Shown here: one piece after another, positions 8,915-17,403 of the stretch | Layout: every line of letters begins with the position of its first letter | Numbering within the stretch: position 1 is the stretch's first letter | Origin: Salinispora arenicola | GTDB lineage: Bacteria; Actinomycetota; Actinomycetes; Mycobacteriales; Micromonosporaceae | Direction of reading: 5' to 3' | NCBI RefSeq assembly: GCF_006716065.1 | Contig: NZ_VFOL01000001.1 | Coordinates: 4,774,001-4,838,000, forward strand | Length of the DNA: 64,000 bases | Program-made: the position numbers and the translations under genes | The notes under the pieces: generated by a model | The model's database searches: none | What the model saw: the letters and a program-made list of their open reading frames with translations, nothing else | What the model was told of the DNA's origin: nothing

Positions 8915-10351
8915 TCAGCCGGTGCGGGTCTGCCGCCGCCGCTTCGGGGCCGGCCGGACCGTCGCCTGGAGATCGGTAAACGAGTGGAGACCCCAAACCC
9001 CGTTCTCCACCCCGATACCGCTGCATTTGTGACCACCGAAGGGCAGGTCCGGCCGCACTCCGGCGGCGTGCGCGTTCACCGAGACCTGCCCGGCGTCCAG
9101 CCGCGCGGCAACCGCGTTTGCCCGCTCCAGGTCTGCGGACCAGACCGAGGCGGTCAACCCGAAGTCCGAGGCGTTGGCCCTGTTCACCGCGTCGTCCACG
9201 TCCCGGTACGCGATCACCGGCAGAACCGGCCCGAACTGCTCCTCGTCGACGACCCGCACCCCGTCGGTCGCCCCTGCCAGCACCGTCGGGGCGTAGAAGT
9301 AGCCGGGCCGGTCGAGCGCCGTCCCGCCGGCCGCCAGCGCCGCGCCGTGCGCCAGCGCGTCGCGCACGTATTCCGCCATCCGCCCGACCTGCAGCTGGTT
9401 ACCGAGCGGGCCGAGTTGCACGGACGGCTGCGAGCCAGGACCGACGCGAGTCGCGCGCGCCCGGGCCGCCAGCGCCTCGACTAGGTCGTCGTGGCGGTGC
9501 CGGGCGACGTAGACCCGCTTCGCCGCCATACACCGCTGCCCGTTGTCGGCCAACGCCGCCCAAAAGATATCGTCAGCGACCTGTTCCGGATCGACGTCGT
9601 CGAGCACCACCGCAGGGTCGTTGCCGCCCAGTTCCAGAGTCATCCGTTTGAGCCCGCCGGCCGCGGCCGCGGCCACCCGACGCCCGGTCGCCACCGAGCC
9701 GGTGAAGCTAACCATCCTGGGTACCGGGTGGGTCACGATCCGGTCGCCCAGTGGGTCCGGTCCGGTCACCACGTTCACCACGCCCGCCGGCAGTACACGG
9801 CCGAGCACCTCGCCCGTCATCAGCGCGGACATCGGCGCGTACGGGGACGGTTTGAGCACCACCGTGTTACCCGCTCGCAGCGCCGGGGCCAGCTTCCACA
9901 TGGCCAGCGCGACCGGAAAGTTCCACGGCGTGATCGCCGCGACCACCCCGAGGGGACGGCGGACCACGTCGGCGTAGCCGTGACGGTCGTCTTGGACGAT
10001 CTCCCGTCCGATGTCCAACTCAGCGTAATACCGCAGCCAGGACACCGCCGCGACGACCTCTGCGACCGAGGCCGCCCTCGGTTTGCCCTGCTCGGCGGTG
10101 ATCGTGGCCGCTAGTTCGTCCAAGGCACCGAGCAGCACACGGGCACACTCCCGCAGCGCCGCCCGCCGAACGTCGTCCTCCCGTCGCCATTCGTGGAACG
10201 CCCGTAGAGCTGCGTCCATTGCCTGGTCCAGTTGCTCCACGGTGCAGACCGGCGCGTGCGCGAAGACCGCGCCGGTGGCCGGATCCACGACGCCGAAGGT
10301 CTGTCGCCCCCACATCGAGGAGCCGTCGATCGTCATGCCGAGCTCACCCAT
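8915..10351 (-). CDS. NAD(P)-dependent aldehyde dehydrogenase
   Basis: 478 residues, the normal length for the ALDH superfamily. Key elements are the cofactor region ITPWNFPVAL, KPSPYAP, FTGSVATGRRVA, the catalytic Glu motif TLELGGNDP and the nucleophile region NGQRCMAAKR with the Cys. Near the end comes EEQFGPVLPV, then PFGGHKCSGIG. It resembles succinate-semialdehyde or aliphatic aldehyde dehydrogenases; the substrate is not predictable. The ATG at 10351 has GAAAGG upstream. A much longer open frame continues to 10717 but is low-complexity and probably not translated. Confidence 0.88.
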   Translation of the reverse strand: MGELGMTIDGSSMWGRQTFGVVDPATGAVFAHAPVCTVEQLDQAMDAALRAFHEWRREDDVRRAALRECARVLLGALDELAATITAEQGKPRAASVAEVVAAVSWLRYYAELDIGREIVQDDRHGYADVVRRPLGVVAAITPWNFPVALAMWKLAPALRAGNTVVLKPSPYAPMSALMTGEVLGRVLPAGVVNVVTGPDPLGDRIVTHPVPRMVSFTGSVATGRRVAAAAAGGLKRMTLELGGNDPAVVLDDVDPEQVADDIFWAALADNGQRCMAAKRVYVARHRHDDLVEALAARARATRVGPGSQPSVQLGPLGNQLQVGRMAEYVRDALAHGAALAAGGTALDRPGYFYAPTVLAGATDGVRVVDEEQFGPVLPVIAYRDVDDAVNRANASDFGLTASVWSADLERANAVAARLDAGQVSVNAHAAGVRPDLPFGGHKCSGIGVENGVWGLHSFTDLQATVRPAPKRRRQTRTG

Positions 10352-10818
10352 CTGTCTGCCTTTCGTCGACAGTGGCCGGCGGTGGCACTGAATCTGCCGG
10401 CGGCAGAGCCGGTGCGCTACGGCGAGTAGGCCGCAGCGACCCCGTGCCCGGCGATCGTACGAGACGGACGACTGTCCCGGCGTCTTCGAGACAGCCACGG
10501 CCGCCCGACCGGCACCGCAGTAGAGCAAAGTCGGCACGCCGAAAGACGTGACCGTCTGGCCGCAGCCAGCATGCTGGGGGTGCCGCAGGGAACCACGGCC
10601 GACACCCTCGGCGTGCCGGCCGTACGCCGCCCGCACGGCGACGGCGTCCCACCGCCAGCGACACGAGACCAGCGGCCGCCCGAGCGACCGCACTCCGCCA
10701 CGATAGAGCGAGGCCACATGTCCCTAGACTCCGCTCACGCCGGGTCACGAAGTCCGGTCGCCGACTCGGCCTCGTTCCACCGCACCCGGACAAACCCTTT
10801 CAGCGTCGAGGACATGGC
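10352..10818. other. 467-bp intergenic region, no gene recognised
   Basis: Divergent promoter region between the aldehyde dehydrogenase (minus) and the epimerase (plus). Arg/Pro-rich frames exist on both strands, but none resembles a family or has a credible ribosome site. Confidence 0.4.
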
Positions 10819-11868
10819 GTGAAGGTACTCGTTGCGGGCGGAGCCGGATTCATCGGCAGCACCGTCGCCTCGGCATTGATCGACGCCGGGCACCGACCCA
10901 TTGTCTTGGACAGCCTCGTCACCGGGCGCCGCGAGTTCTGCCACGGCCGGGACTTCTACCACGGTGACATCGCCGACGGTCGACTGGTCGACCAGATCCT
11001 CGCCGAGCACCCGGACATCAGTGCGGCCATCCACTGTGCTGCCTTGATCGTAGTGCCCGACTCCGTCGATCGGCCCATCCCCTACTACCGCGAGAACGTG
11101 TCAAAGACGCTCGACTTCGTGGACCGGCTTCTCGCCAACAGCGTCGACCGGTTGCTGTTCAGCTCGTCTGCGGCGATCTACCAGCCAGGTGACGACTTGG
11201 GTGTGGAGGAGACGTCACCGGTAAACCCGACCAGTCCGTACGCCCAGACCAAGATCGTGGTGGAGCGGATGCTCGCGGACATCGCAGGTAGCAGTGCGCT
11301 GCGGGTGGTGTCGCTACGCTACTTCAATCCGATCGGCGCCGACCCATTGCTGCGGACGGGACCGCAGATGCCCATGCCCAGTCACGTCCTGGGTCGGCTG
11401 ATCGAGGCGCACCGAACCGGCCGGCCGTTCCGGGTAACCGGGGTCGACTACCCGACCCGCGACGGCTCAGGCCTGCGGGACTACGTACACGTATGGGACC
11501 TCGCCGGTGCGCACGTACGGGCGTTGGAACGGTTCGACGATCTGTTCCGCCCGGGTACGTCCGGGCACACCGCCGTCAACCTGGGTACCGGAGCCGGCAC
11601 GACGGTGCTGGAGTTGGTCGAGGCGTTCAACTCATTGGTGTCGAGGCCGGTCCGGGTGGAACCGGCACCGCGCCGCCCCGGTGACGTTCCGGGTTCCTTC
11701 TCCCGTAGCGACCAAGCCGAGCAGTTGCTCGGCTGGCGGGCGCAGCTGGACGTGCGGCGGGGGATCGTCGACTCGCTCGCCTGGTTCGACCGTCGGCCAC
11801 GGGTGCTGCCGGACCTGCTCGAGTCTGCGGACGCGGCGCGGCGCTTGGCCGCCACCTTCGGTCGTTGA
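10819..11868 (+). CDS. GalE-like NDP-sugar 4-epimerase (SDR superfamily)
   Basis: 349 residues, extended short-chain dehydrogenase/reductase. The NAD-binding GGAGFIG starts at residue 7. DFYHGDIAD, HCAALIVVPDSV and the catalytic LLFSSSAAIY and SPYAQTKIVVE follow (Tyr141 and Lys145, YxxxK). RYFNPIGA and GSGLRDYVHVWDLAGAH are classic GalE signatures. It interconverts UDP-glucose and UDP-galactose or similar hexoses. The GTG start has CGAGGA upstream. It directly precedes the duplicated P450 cassette, so it may supply a sugar to that pathway, but a housekeeping role is equally possible. Confidence 0.88.
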   Translation: MKVLVAGGAGFIGSTVASALIDAGHRPIVLDSLVTGRREFCHGRDFYHGDIADGRLVDQILAEHPDISAAIHCAALIVVPDSVDRPIPYYRENVSKTLDFVDRLLANSVDRLLFSSSAAIYQPGDDLGVEETSPVNPTSPYAQTKIVVERMLADIAGSSALRVVSLRYFNPIGADPLLRTGPQMPMPSHVLGRLIEAHRTGRPFRVTGVDYPTRDGSGLRDYVHVWDLAGAHVRALERFDDLFRPGTSGHTAVNLGTGAGTTVLELVEAFNSLVSRPVRVEPAPRRPGDVPGSFSRSDQAEQLLGWRAQLDVRRGIVDSLAWFDRRPRVLPDLLESADAARRLAATFGR

Positions 11869-11971
11869 TGTCAACCACCCCCGTACGCGATCCACCCGGC
11901 TGTCTTTCTTCATTGATGCCCAGTCACGCCTGGACGGACGAGTACAGAGCACGAGGTGAGATGTCAGCGAT

Positions 11972-12229
11972 GTGGATCGCGAGCACGATGAAAGTGAACT
12001 CGGCGGCATCGGGACCCGACGGAAAGTGCCTGGCCGAGTTCGCAAGCTGCTCCTGCTGATCAGCGAACCGCCATCTCACCTGGCCGAAAGGACCGACGAC
12101 ACCATAAGTGTGAACCTTGAACTCAAGGAACGCGAGCCCGCTCACGTCGACGCAGACCGTGTACGCCAGCCCCGCCATCTGAGTAGAACTCCGCACGAGG
12201 CTTCAACAATAACGTGGCGCGAAATCTGA
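11972..12229 (+). pseudogene. truncated duplicate of the ACP gene and its leader
   Basis: This stretch aligns with the leader and first codons of the intact ACP at 58227. REHDES, GIGTR and GRVRKLLLL here correspond to REHDED, DIGTA and GRVRKPVLA there. The GTG at 12110 opens VNLELKEREPAH, matching VTVELREHVLT. After about 12 codons the similarity stops and the sequence runs into the P450 leader, so the carrier-protein core, including its phosphopantetheine serine, has been deleted. The shared DNA starts near 11928. It is strong evidence that the 12 kb and 58 kb cassettes are duplicates. Confidence 0.7.
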
Positions 12230-12258
12230 TCCTTCGGTGTCGCTGTTTGGAGTAGGCA

Positions 12259-13479
12259 ATGGAAAGATGTCCTTACGTTCTGGATCGCGCTGGCCGTGAC
12301 CTCCACGGAGAGGCGAAGGCGCTTCGGGCCCGCGGCCCGGTAACCCTGGTGGAACTGCACGGCGGCTACACCGCCTGGTCCGTGACCAGCTATGAGATCG
12401 CGAAGCAACTGCTGGTTGATCCGCGGATCTCCAAGAACACCAAAGAGACCTGGCCCGAGTTTCGCGAAGGCAAAGTACCGCAAGACTGGGAGCTCTACAC
12501 CTGGGTCGCGATGGACAACATGCAGACCAGGGATGGGGAGGAGCACGACCGCCTGCGGAAACTCGTCGCGCAGGCATTCACCACTCGCCAGGTAGCGAAG
12601 GTCCGACCGATGATCGAGGACATCGTGCACCGCCTACTCGACGACCTCGAAAAGGTGCCCGCCGGCGAAGTGGTGGACATCAAGGGCAGGTACTTCTACC
12701 CGCTGTCGACCATTCTCGTCTGTGATCTGCTCGGCATCCCCGAAGCGGATCGCGCAGAGGCATTGCACGGTACCGTCGTCAATGCCAGGACAACGAACAG
12801 CGCGGAGGAGTCCGAGGCCAACCTGCATCAGTGGCAATCCGCCCTCAGTAAGCTGGTGGAGACCAAGCGGCGTGAACCAGGCAACGACATCACCACCCTG
12901 ATCATCAAGGCCAGGGAGGACGAGCAGGCTCCGCTCACGGACGACGAGGTCATCGGCTCGTTGCACCTGCTCATCGGTGGGGGGACTGAAACCACGTCCA
13001 ACGTCCTGTGCAACACCCTCATCGACCTGCTCACACACCCGGATCAGATGGCCATGATCCGCTCCGGTGCCGTCGGCTGGGAGGCGGCCTGGGAGGAGGA
13101 GGTCCGGAAGGACGGCGCCGTCGGCTCGATGCCGTTCCGCTGCGCCAACGCCGACATCGAGATCGGCGGCGTAACCATCGCCAAGGGTGACCTGGTGCTC
13201 ATCAACTACGCGGCCGCCGGTCGAGACCCCGAAAGGTACGGGGACACGACCGCAGAGTTCGACATCACCCGTGCGGACAAGACAAACCTCAGCTTCGGCT
13301 ACGGCCGGCACCGCTGCCTCGGCCCGGCCCTGGCCACCATGGAGGCGATGATCTCGCTGCCGGCGCTGTTCGAACGGTTTCCGGACCTCGTACTGGCCGT
13401 CCCGCGTGACGAGCTCAAGCCACAGGGCACGTTCGTTTTCAACGGGTACGCGGAAGTTCCAATGCTGCTGAGAAGCTGA
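12259..13479 (+). CDS. cytochrome P450, paralogue of the one at 60074
   Basis: 406 residues, the same length as the P450 at 60074 and by eye identical at more than four positions in five. It has the C-helix EHDRLRKLVAQAF, I-helix LLIGGGTETTSN (GG in place of the usual AG, acid-Thr kept), ExxR within EEEVRKDG and heme loop FGYGRHRCLGPALA with Cys353. The ATG has GGAG six bases upstream, inside a TTTGGAGTA block also shared with the 60 kb copy. The substrate is unknown; the link to an ACP in the duplicate cassette suggests a carrier-bound or carrier-derived substrate. Downstream, an ISAs1 remnant separates it from its alcohol dehydrogenase partner. Confidence 0.9.
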   Translation: MERCPYVLDRAGRDLHGEAKALRARGPVTLVELHGGYTAWSVTSYEIAKQLLVDPRISKNTKETWPEFREGKVPQDWELYTWVAMDNMQTRDGEEHDRLRKLVAQAFTTRQVAKVRPMIEDIVHRLLDDLEKVPAGEVVDIKGRYFYPLSTILVCDLLGIPEADRAEALHGTVVNARTTNSAEESEANLHQWQSALSKLVETKRREPGNDITTLIIKAREDEQAPLTDDEVIGSLHLLIGGGTETTSNVLCNTLIDLLTHPDQMAMIRSGAVGWEAAWEEEVRKDGAVGSMPFRCANADIEIGGVTIAKGDLVLINYAAAGRDPERYGDTTAEFDITRADKTNLSFGYGRHRCLGPALATMEAMISLPALFERFPDLVLAVPRDELKPQGTFVFNGYAEVPMLLRS

Positions 13480-13487
13480 CGCCGGGC

Positions 13488-13930
13488 CCCGGCCCGGTCG
13501 CTATCGGCCAGCCGGAGCAGGTCGATCGCGGTGTTGCGCCGGGTGGCCATGGCCCGGGGCGTGTGGCCGATGGGTAGGCGGCTGGTGTCTTCGCCGCAGG
13601 TGGTGTCACGGATATGGTGCAGGACTGCGATGACCCAGTGCCCGCGTCGCCAGTTCGCCGCATCGCGAGGCTGGCTTCGGCGGCGTCTAGGTTGGTGATC
13701 GTGTAGACAGTCGTGGTGGACCAGCGGCCGGAGATTCATCCGTCGGCGGCGGACCCGTAGTGCCTGCTCAGAGATGTGGCCTCTTTGTCGTCGACTAGTC
13801 AGCGGGCGTGCTCGCACTGACTGTGCAGCGCGTCGGCGGTGACGAGCACCGAGGTCAGGTCGAGTGGGGCCAGCAGTGGCCGGTGCTCAACGGCCGCCGT
13901 CATCTTTGATTTCCCAGACTCGACACCTGA
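13488..13930 (-). mobile_element. ISAs1-family transposase remnant (3' part)
   Basis: On the minus strand, fragments of an ISAs1-type DDE transposase are readable: MTAAVEHRPLLAPLDLTSVLVTADALHSQCEHAR, a stop, LVDDKEATSLS, then RGHWVIAVLHHIRDTTCGEDTSRL and IGHTPRAMATRRNTAIDLLRLA. The order matches the C-terminal half of the family (VTADALH, RGHW, HHxRDVTxGED, PRVMAxLRNLAI). In-frame stops and frame changes make it inactive, and the N-terminal half is absent. It sits exactly between the P450 and the alcohol dehydrogenase, in a spot where the 61.3 kb duplicate has only about 200 bases. Confidence 0.75.
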
Positions 13931-14191
13931 TTGATCAGTGGATAGCCGCACCCGTCGCTATGCGACCTCAGTCTGGCACGTCCGCACCCAACCATCCCCA
14001 ATGATCATATCGCTTCCTTGCCGGAAAACGGCGCCGAAGTGACCCGATTGGCGCGACCAGAACAAATCGGCGCACCTTCTTTGGAACCGCAATCACGAAC
14101 ATGTCACACGGACCCCATTTTGATTGAGTTGGCAAAGCGACGTACGACAGCATCGAGCGACGCCCGTGCGAACCTTGAGGAGAGTTGAGCC
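13931..14191. promoter_or_regulatory. leader region of the alcohol dehydrogenase gene
   Basis: 261 bases without a gene. The last 80 bases (TTTTGATTGAGTTGG onward) resemble the leader of the dead alcohol dehydrogenase copy near 61427 (TTGATTGAATTAGAAC). The region therefore belongs to the duplicated cassette rather than to the transposase scrap. GAGGAGAG at 14177 serves the TTG start. Confidence 0.4.
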
Positions 14192-15235
14192 TTGTACACG
14201 ACCAACGCCTTTGCCGCGCCGGCCGCCGGCGCCCCCCTTCGCGCGATGACGATCCAGCGGCGGGAGGTCGGGCCCCGGGACGTGCTAATCGACATTTCCT
14301 ACTGCGGAATCTGCCACACCGACATCCACACCGTGCGCGGCGAATGGGGAGAGCGGAGCTACCCGATCGTGCCCGGCCACGAGATCATCGGCGTTGTCGC
14401 AGCCATCGGCACCGACGTCACCAAGCACCAGGTCGGTGATGTCGTCGGCGTCGGCTGCATGGTCAACTCCTGCCGGGAGTGCGTGAGTTGCCAAGCCGGC
14501 GAGGAGCAGTACTGCGCCAAGGGAGTAATCGGCACCTACGCCGCTGTCGATGTCGACGGTACGGCCACTCAGGGTGGCTACGCCAGCCGGATCGTGGTCA
14601 CCGAGGACTTCGTACTTCGCATCCCGGACGGGTTGGACCGTGCCGCCGCCGCTCCGCTGGTCTGCGCCGGCATCACGATGTACTCGCCGCTGCGCCGATG
14701 GGGTGCCGGCCCAGGCAAGAAGGTCGCGATCATCGGCCTCGGCGGTGTGGGCCACGTGGGCGTCAAGCTCGCCGCCGCGATGGGCGCGGAGGTCATCGTG
14801 CTCTCCCAGACGCTGAAGAAGCGTGAAGACGGCCTCAAGCTCGGTGCTACCGGCTACTTTGCCACCAACGACCCGGACACGTTCACCACGCTCGCCGGCA
14901 CGTTCGACTTGATCCTCAACACGGTCAGCGCACGAGTCGACATGGACGCCTACCTGTCGCTGCTGGGCACCGGCGGCACGCTGGTCAGCGTCGGCATCCC
15001 GCCGGAGCAACTCGCGCTGCACACCTTCTCGCTCGTCATGGGTCGGAAGACGCTAGCGGGCTCTTTGTTCGGTGGTATTGCGGAGACCCAGGAAATGCTC
15101 GACTTCTGCGCTCAGCACAACATCACCGCCGACATCGAGACCATTCCGGCCCGAGAGATCAACAAAGCCTACGAACGGGTGTTGGCATCCGACGTCCGCT
15201 ACCGCTTTGTGATCGACGTCGCCACGCTGTCCTAA
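14192..15235 (+). CDS. zinc-dependent alcohol dehydrogenase (CAD/YahK type)
   Basis: 347 residues, medium-chain dehydrogenase. The catalytic zinc site is GICHTD and PGHE; the structural zinc cysteines are in [15 protein letters not shown]; the NADP site is [15 protein letters not shown]. It belongs to the cinnamyl-alcohol-dehydrogenase-like aldehyde reductases. The start is TTG at 14192 with GAGGAGAG seven bases upstream; the alignment with the duplicate at 61498, which uses ATG, supports it. It is the intact partner of the pseudogene at 61498. It probably oxidises or reduces an intermediate made by the neighbouring P450s (inference). Confidence 0.9.
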   Translation: MYTTNAFAAPAAGAPLRAMTIQRREVGPRDVLIDISYCGICHTDIHTVRGEWGERSYPIVPGHEIIGVVAAIGTDVTKHQVGDVVGVGCMVNSCRECVSCQAGEEQYCAKGVIGTYAAVDVDGTATQGGYASRIVVTEDFVLRIPDGLDRAAAAPLVCAGITMYSPLRRWGAGPGKKVAIIGLGGVGHVGVKLAAAMGAEVIVLSQTLKKREDGLKLGATGYFATNDPDTFTTLAGTFDLILNTVSARVDMDAYLSLLGTGGTLVSVGIPPEQLALHTFSLVMGRKTLAGSLFGGIAETQEMLDFCAQHNITADIETIPAREINKAYERVLASDVRYRFVIDVATLS

Positions 15236-15654
15236 GCCGACCCACGGATCAAGGGTGGATCTCGAGGCGATTGAATCTGCTCACCGGTTGACCCAGGTCA
15301 TCTTTACTGATCATGGTTTGACTTTTTGCGCAACGCCGGTAACACCCCTGTCGACACATCCTGTTTAGACGGATCATCGAGCTATCCGGTCGCAGGCAAT
15401 CTGGCTGTTGTGGCCGATCTGGATGAATGGGTCACCGAGCAGTGTCACACCCTCGACTTCATACCGGCCGGGCACCTTCAGGTGCATCCGGTAGAAGCGC
15501 TCGGCACCAGGCCCTCGCCGCGCGCGACCCATACACAAGGAGTGCGACATCTCGGCCCGACGACACGGTTGTCCTGGGCATCGAGGCCCTGCCCTAACGG
15601 TACGTCGAGTGGCCGGCGCGCCAGCAGCCCGCCGAGTCGGGTTAGCCTGCCGTC
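15236..15654. other. 419-bp gap, nothing recognised
   Basis: No family-like reading frame or clear hairpin seen. It begins just after the alcohol dehydrogenase stop and ends at the YdeI-like start. Confidence 0.3.
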
Positions 15655-16260
15655 ATGGCTACCGCCGAACTGAGTGAGTTGATCGTCGCGGACGCCGAGG
15701 CGCTACGCGCGTGGTTGTCGACCAACCACGCTACGTCACCCGGCGTCTGGCTCGCGCTGACCAAGAAGGGCGGCACAGCCACCACACTGACGTGGCAGCA
15801 GGCTGTCGACGAGGCCCTGTGTTTCGGCTGGATCGACGGCCAGGCTCGGAAGCGGGATCAGGAAACATCCTGGATCCGGTTCACCCCACGCAGGCCCCGC
15901 AGTTCCTGGTCACAACGCAATGTCAACCACGTAGCCCGGCTTGAGGCACAGGGGCGAATGACGCCCGCGGGCCGTGCCGCGGTGCAAGCCGCGCAGGCAG
16001 ACGGACGGTGGGCAGCCGCCTACGCCCCACCATCGGAAGCCGAGGTACCAGCCGACCTACTCGCCGCCATCGCCGCCGACCCCGCCGCCCAGGCCATGTT
16101 CGACGTCCTCACCAAAACCAACCGGTTCGCCCTCATCCAACGCCTCCACGCCGTCAAACGGACCCAGACCCGCGAACGCAAGATCGGTGAATTCGTTGCC
16201 ATGCTGGCCCGCCACGAGACGATCTACCCGCAAAGGGCCAAGCCACCGAACTCGCCATAG
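15655..16260 (+). CDS. YdeI/OmpD-associated family protein
   Basis: 201 residues. The hallmarks of the YdeI family are present: ADAEALRAWLSTNHATSPGVWLAL, then the motif EALCFGWIDGQARKRD, IRFTPRRPRSSWSQRNVNHVARL and a C-terminal FALIQRLHAVKRTQTRERKIGEFVAML. Family members are small cytosolic proteins of unclear role, linked in some bacteria to peptide or stress resistance. The ATG follows a GC-rich leader with only a weak ribosome site. No functional connection with neighbours is visible. Confidence 0.8.
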   Translation: MATAELSELIVADAEALRAWLSTNHATSPGVWLALTKKGGTATTLTWQQAVDEALCFGWIDGQARKRDQETSWIRFTPRRPRSSWSQRNVNHVARLEAQGRMTPAGRAAVQAAQADGRWAAAYAPPSEAEVPADLLAAIAADPAAQAMFDVLTKTNRFALIQRLHAVKRTQTRERKIGEFVAMLARHETIYPQRAKPPNSP

Positions 16261-16676
16261 TCAGCATGCCTGAGCAGGTGGTCGCCATCCTGAGGGAGCG
16301 CAGTGGCGGCAAGCCTTAATGCTCCCAGCCGCACCATGTCTGTCTAGAGTTTTGGCAGCTCATCGGCGTTGTCGACGCTAGGCCGTCATCGGCCGTGCAG
16401 CTGCGTGCGTCGTTTCGAAGGCCGGCTTCGCGCACTGAGCGCGTCGTACACCGCTTCCCCACCGGTCGACTCTTTGTGGCCACCCGTTGACCAACCGGCA
16501 CGGGCAACCTCGCAGCCAGCAGCCCCACCGAAATTAACACCGTCCTGGGACCTGACAGCAGCGCCGCGGGTCGACCGACCCGCGGCTCCACCGGGTCCAG
16601 TCGCTCGACTTGCCTTGCTGACCGCCGACATGTGAATGGACGCCGTTTCCTGAGGGTACGTTGGCACCATCCGCCG
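16261..16676. other. 416-bp gap, no gene recognised
   Basis: Open frames on both strands here are low-complexity (Pro/Arg-rich) with no family resemblance. Possibly decayed DNA. Confidence 0.3.
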
Positions 16677-17224
16677 TCACGGGTCACGGGGTGACCAGAA
16701 CATCATGAGGAAGTTGACCGGCACGTCTGCCTCGGCACCGGGGTCGGGTCGGTTGAACTCCTCCATCAGCGCGTCGAGCCGGGCGCGGAACTCTGCCGCC
16801 CGCTCCCGGCTCACCACTTTGTCGACCACCATCATCATCGGGCCCGGCAGCTCTGCGTCGGTGGCAGCGGCCGGTTCGTGACCACGCCGCCCGGACAGGA
16901 TGTCGTTGATCAATCGCCCAGGAAGTCGTCGAGTGCGGCGGCGAACGCCTTGGCCACCTCGCTGGCGTTGCCGGGCTCGACCACCAGGTCACGGCTGAGC
17001 CGCAGCGCGAGCTGCGCGACCTGGTACTGACTTTCCTGAATGCCGGAAACGAGGCGGGCGCTGGCGACACGGATCAGCTTAGCCGCCTCCAGGACCTTGA
17101 TGTGCCAGTAGGGGCGGGTCGGCGGCTGCCCGAGGGAGCGGGCCAACTGTTTCACGGTCATCGAGGCACCGACGTCCATTCGTTCCGCCGACCCAGCCTG
17201 ACTGGCACGCTCCGCTGCACCCAC
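16677..17224 (-). pseudogene. ArsR-type regulator split by a frameshift
   Basis: Two overlapping minus-strand frames together read as one helix-turn-helix regulator. The first (to a TGA at 16910) has the winged helix: MTVKQLARSLGQPPTRPYWHIKVLEAAKLIRV. The second begins at an overlapping TTG (16913) and carries the family's C-terminal half: MMMVVDKVVSRERAAEFRARLDALMEEF and NFLMMFW. Intact homologues are a single chain, so a one-base slip near 16911 has probably broken the gene. Translational coupling through the TTGATC overlap remains possible. The usual N-terminal DPVRxxIL segment is also degenerate. Confidence 0.6.
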
Positions 17225-17270
17225 TACCCTACGGTGTGCTGTGTGATCTGCGGATGCTGGTGCGCTGCGC

Positions 17271-17310
17271 CCGGAGACCGTGCTGCGCCGGCACCGTCAC
17301 CTGATCGCCC
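17271..17310 (+). repeat. transposase scrap, left copy of an inverted repeat
   Basis: Forty bases encoding PETVLRRHRHLIA, like the ETVLRWHRDLI start of IS481/IS3-type integrases. They match, in inverted orientation, 19291-19330 at about 35 of 40 positions with one single-base gap. Nothing else transposase-like remains on this side. Confidence 0.5.
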
Positions 17311-17403
17311 CCGACCTACTGCAGCAATTCCCTCACCACCTGGGAAGTCATCCGTACCGTGGGACCAGATCCGGCAGACGATCGCAGACCACGTCCACGT
17401 GGG

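Noticed and set aside
8915..10717. Long aldehyde dehydrogenase frame extending some 120 codons upstream
   Set aside because: The extension is Arg/Ser-rich with no family match, and a good ribosome site precedes the ATG at 10351.
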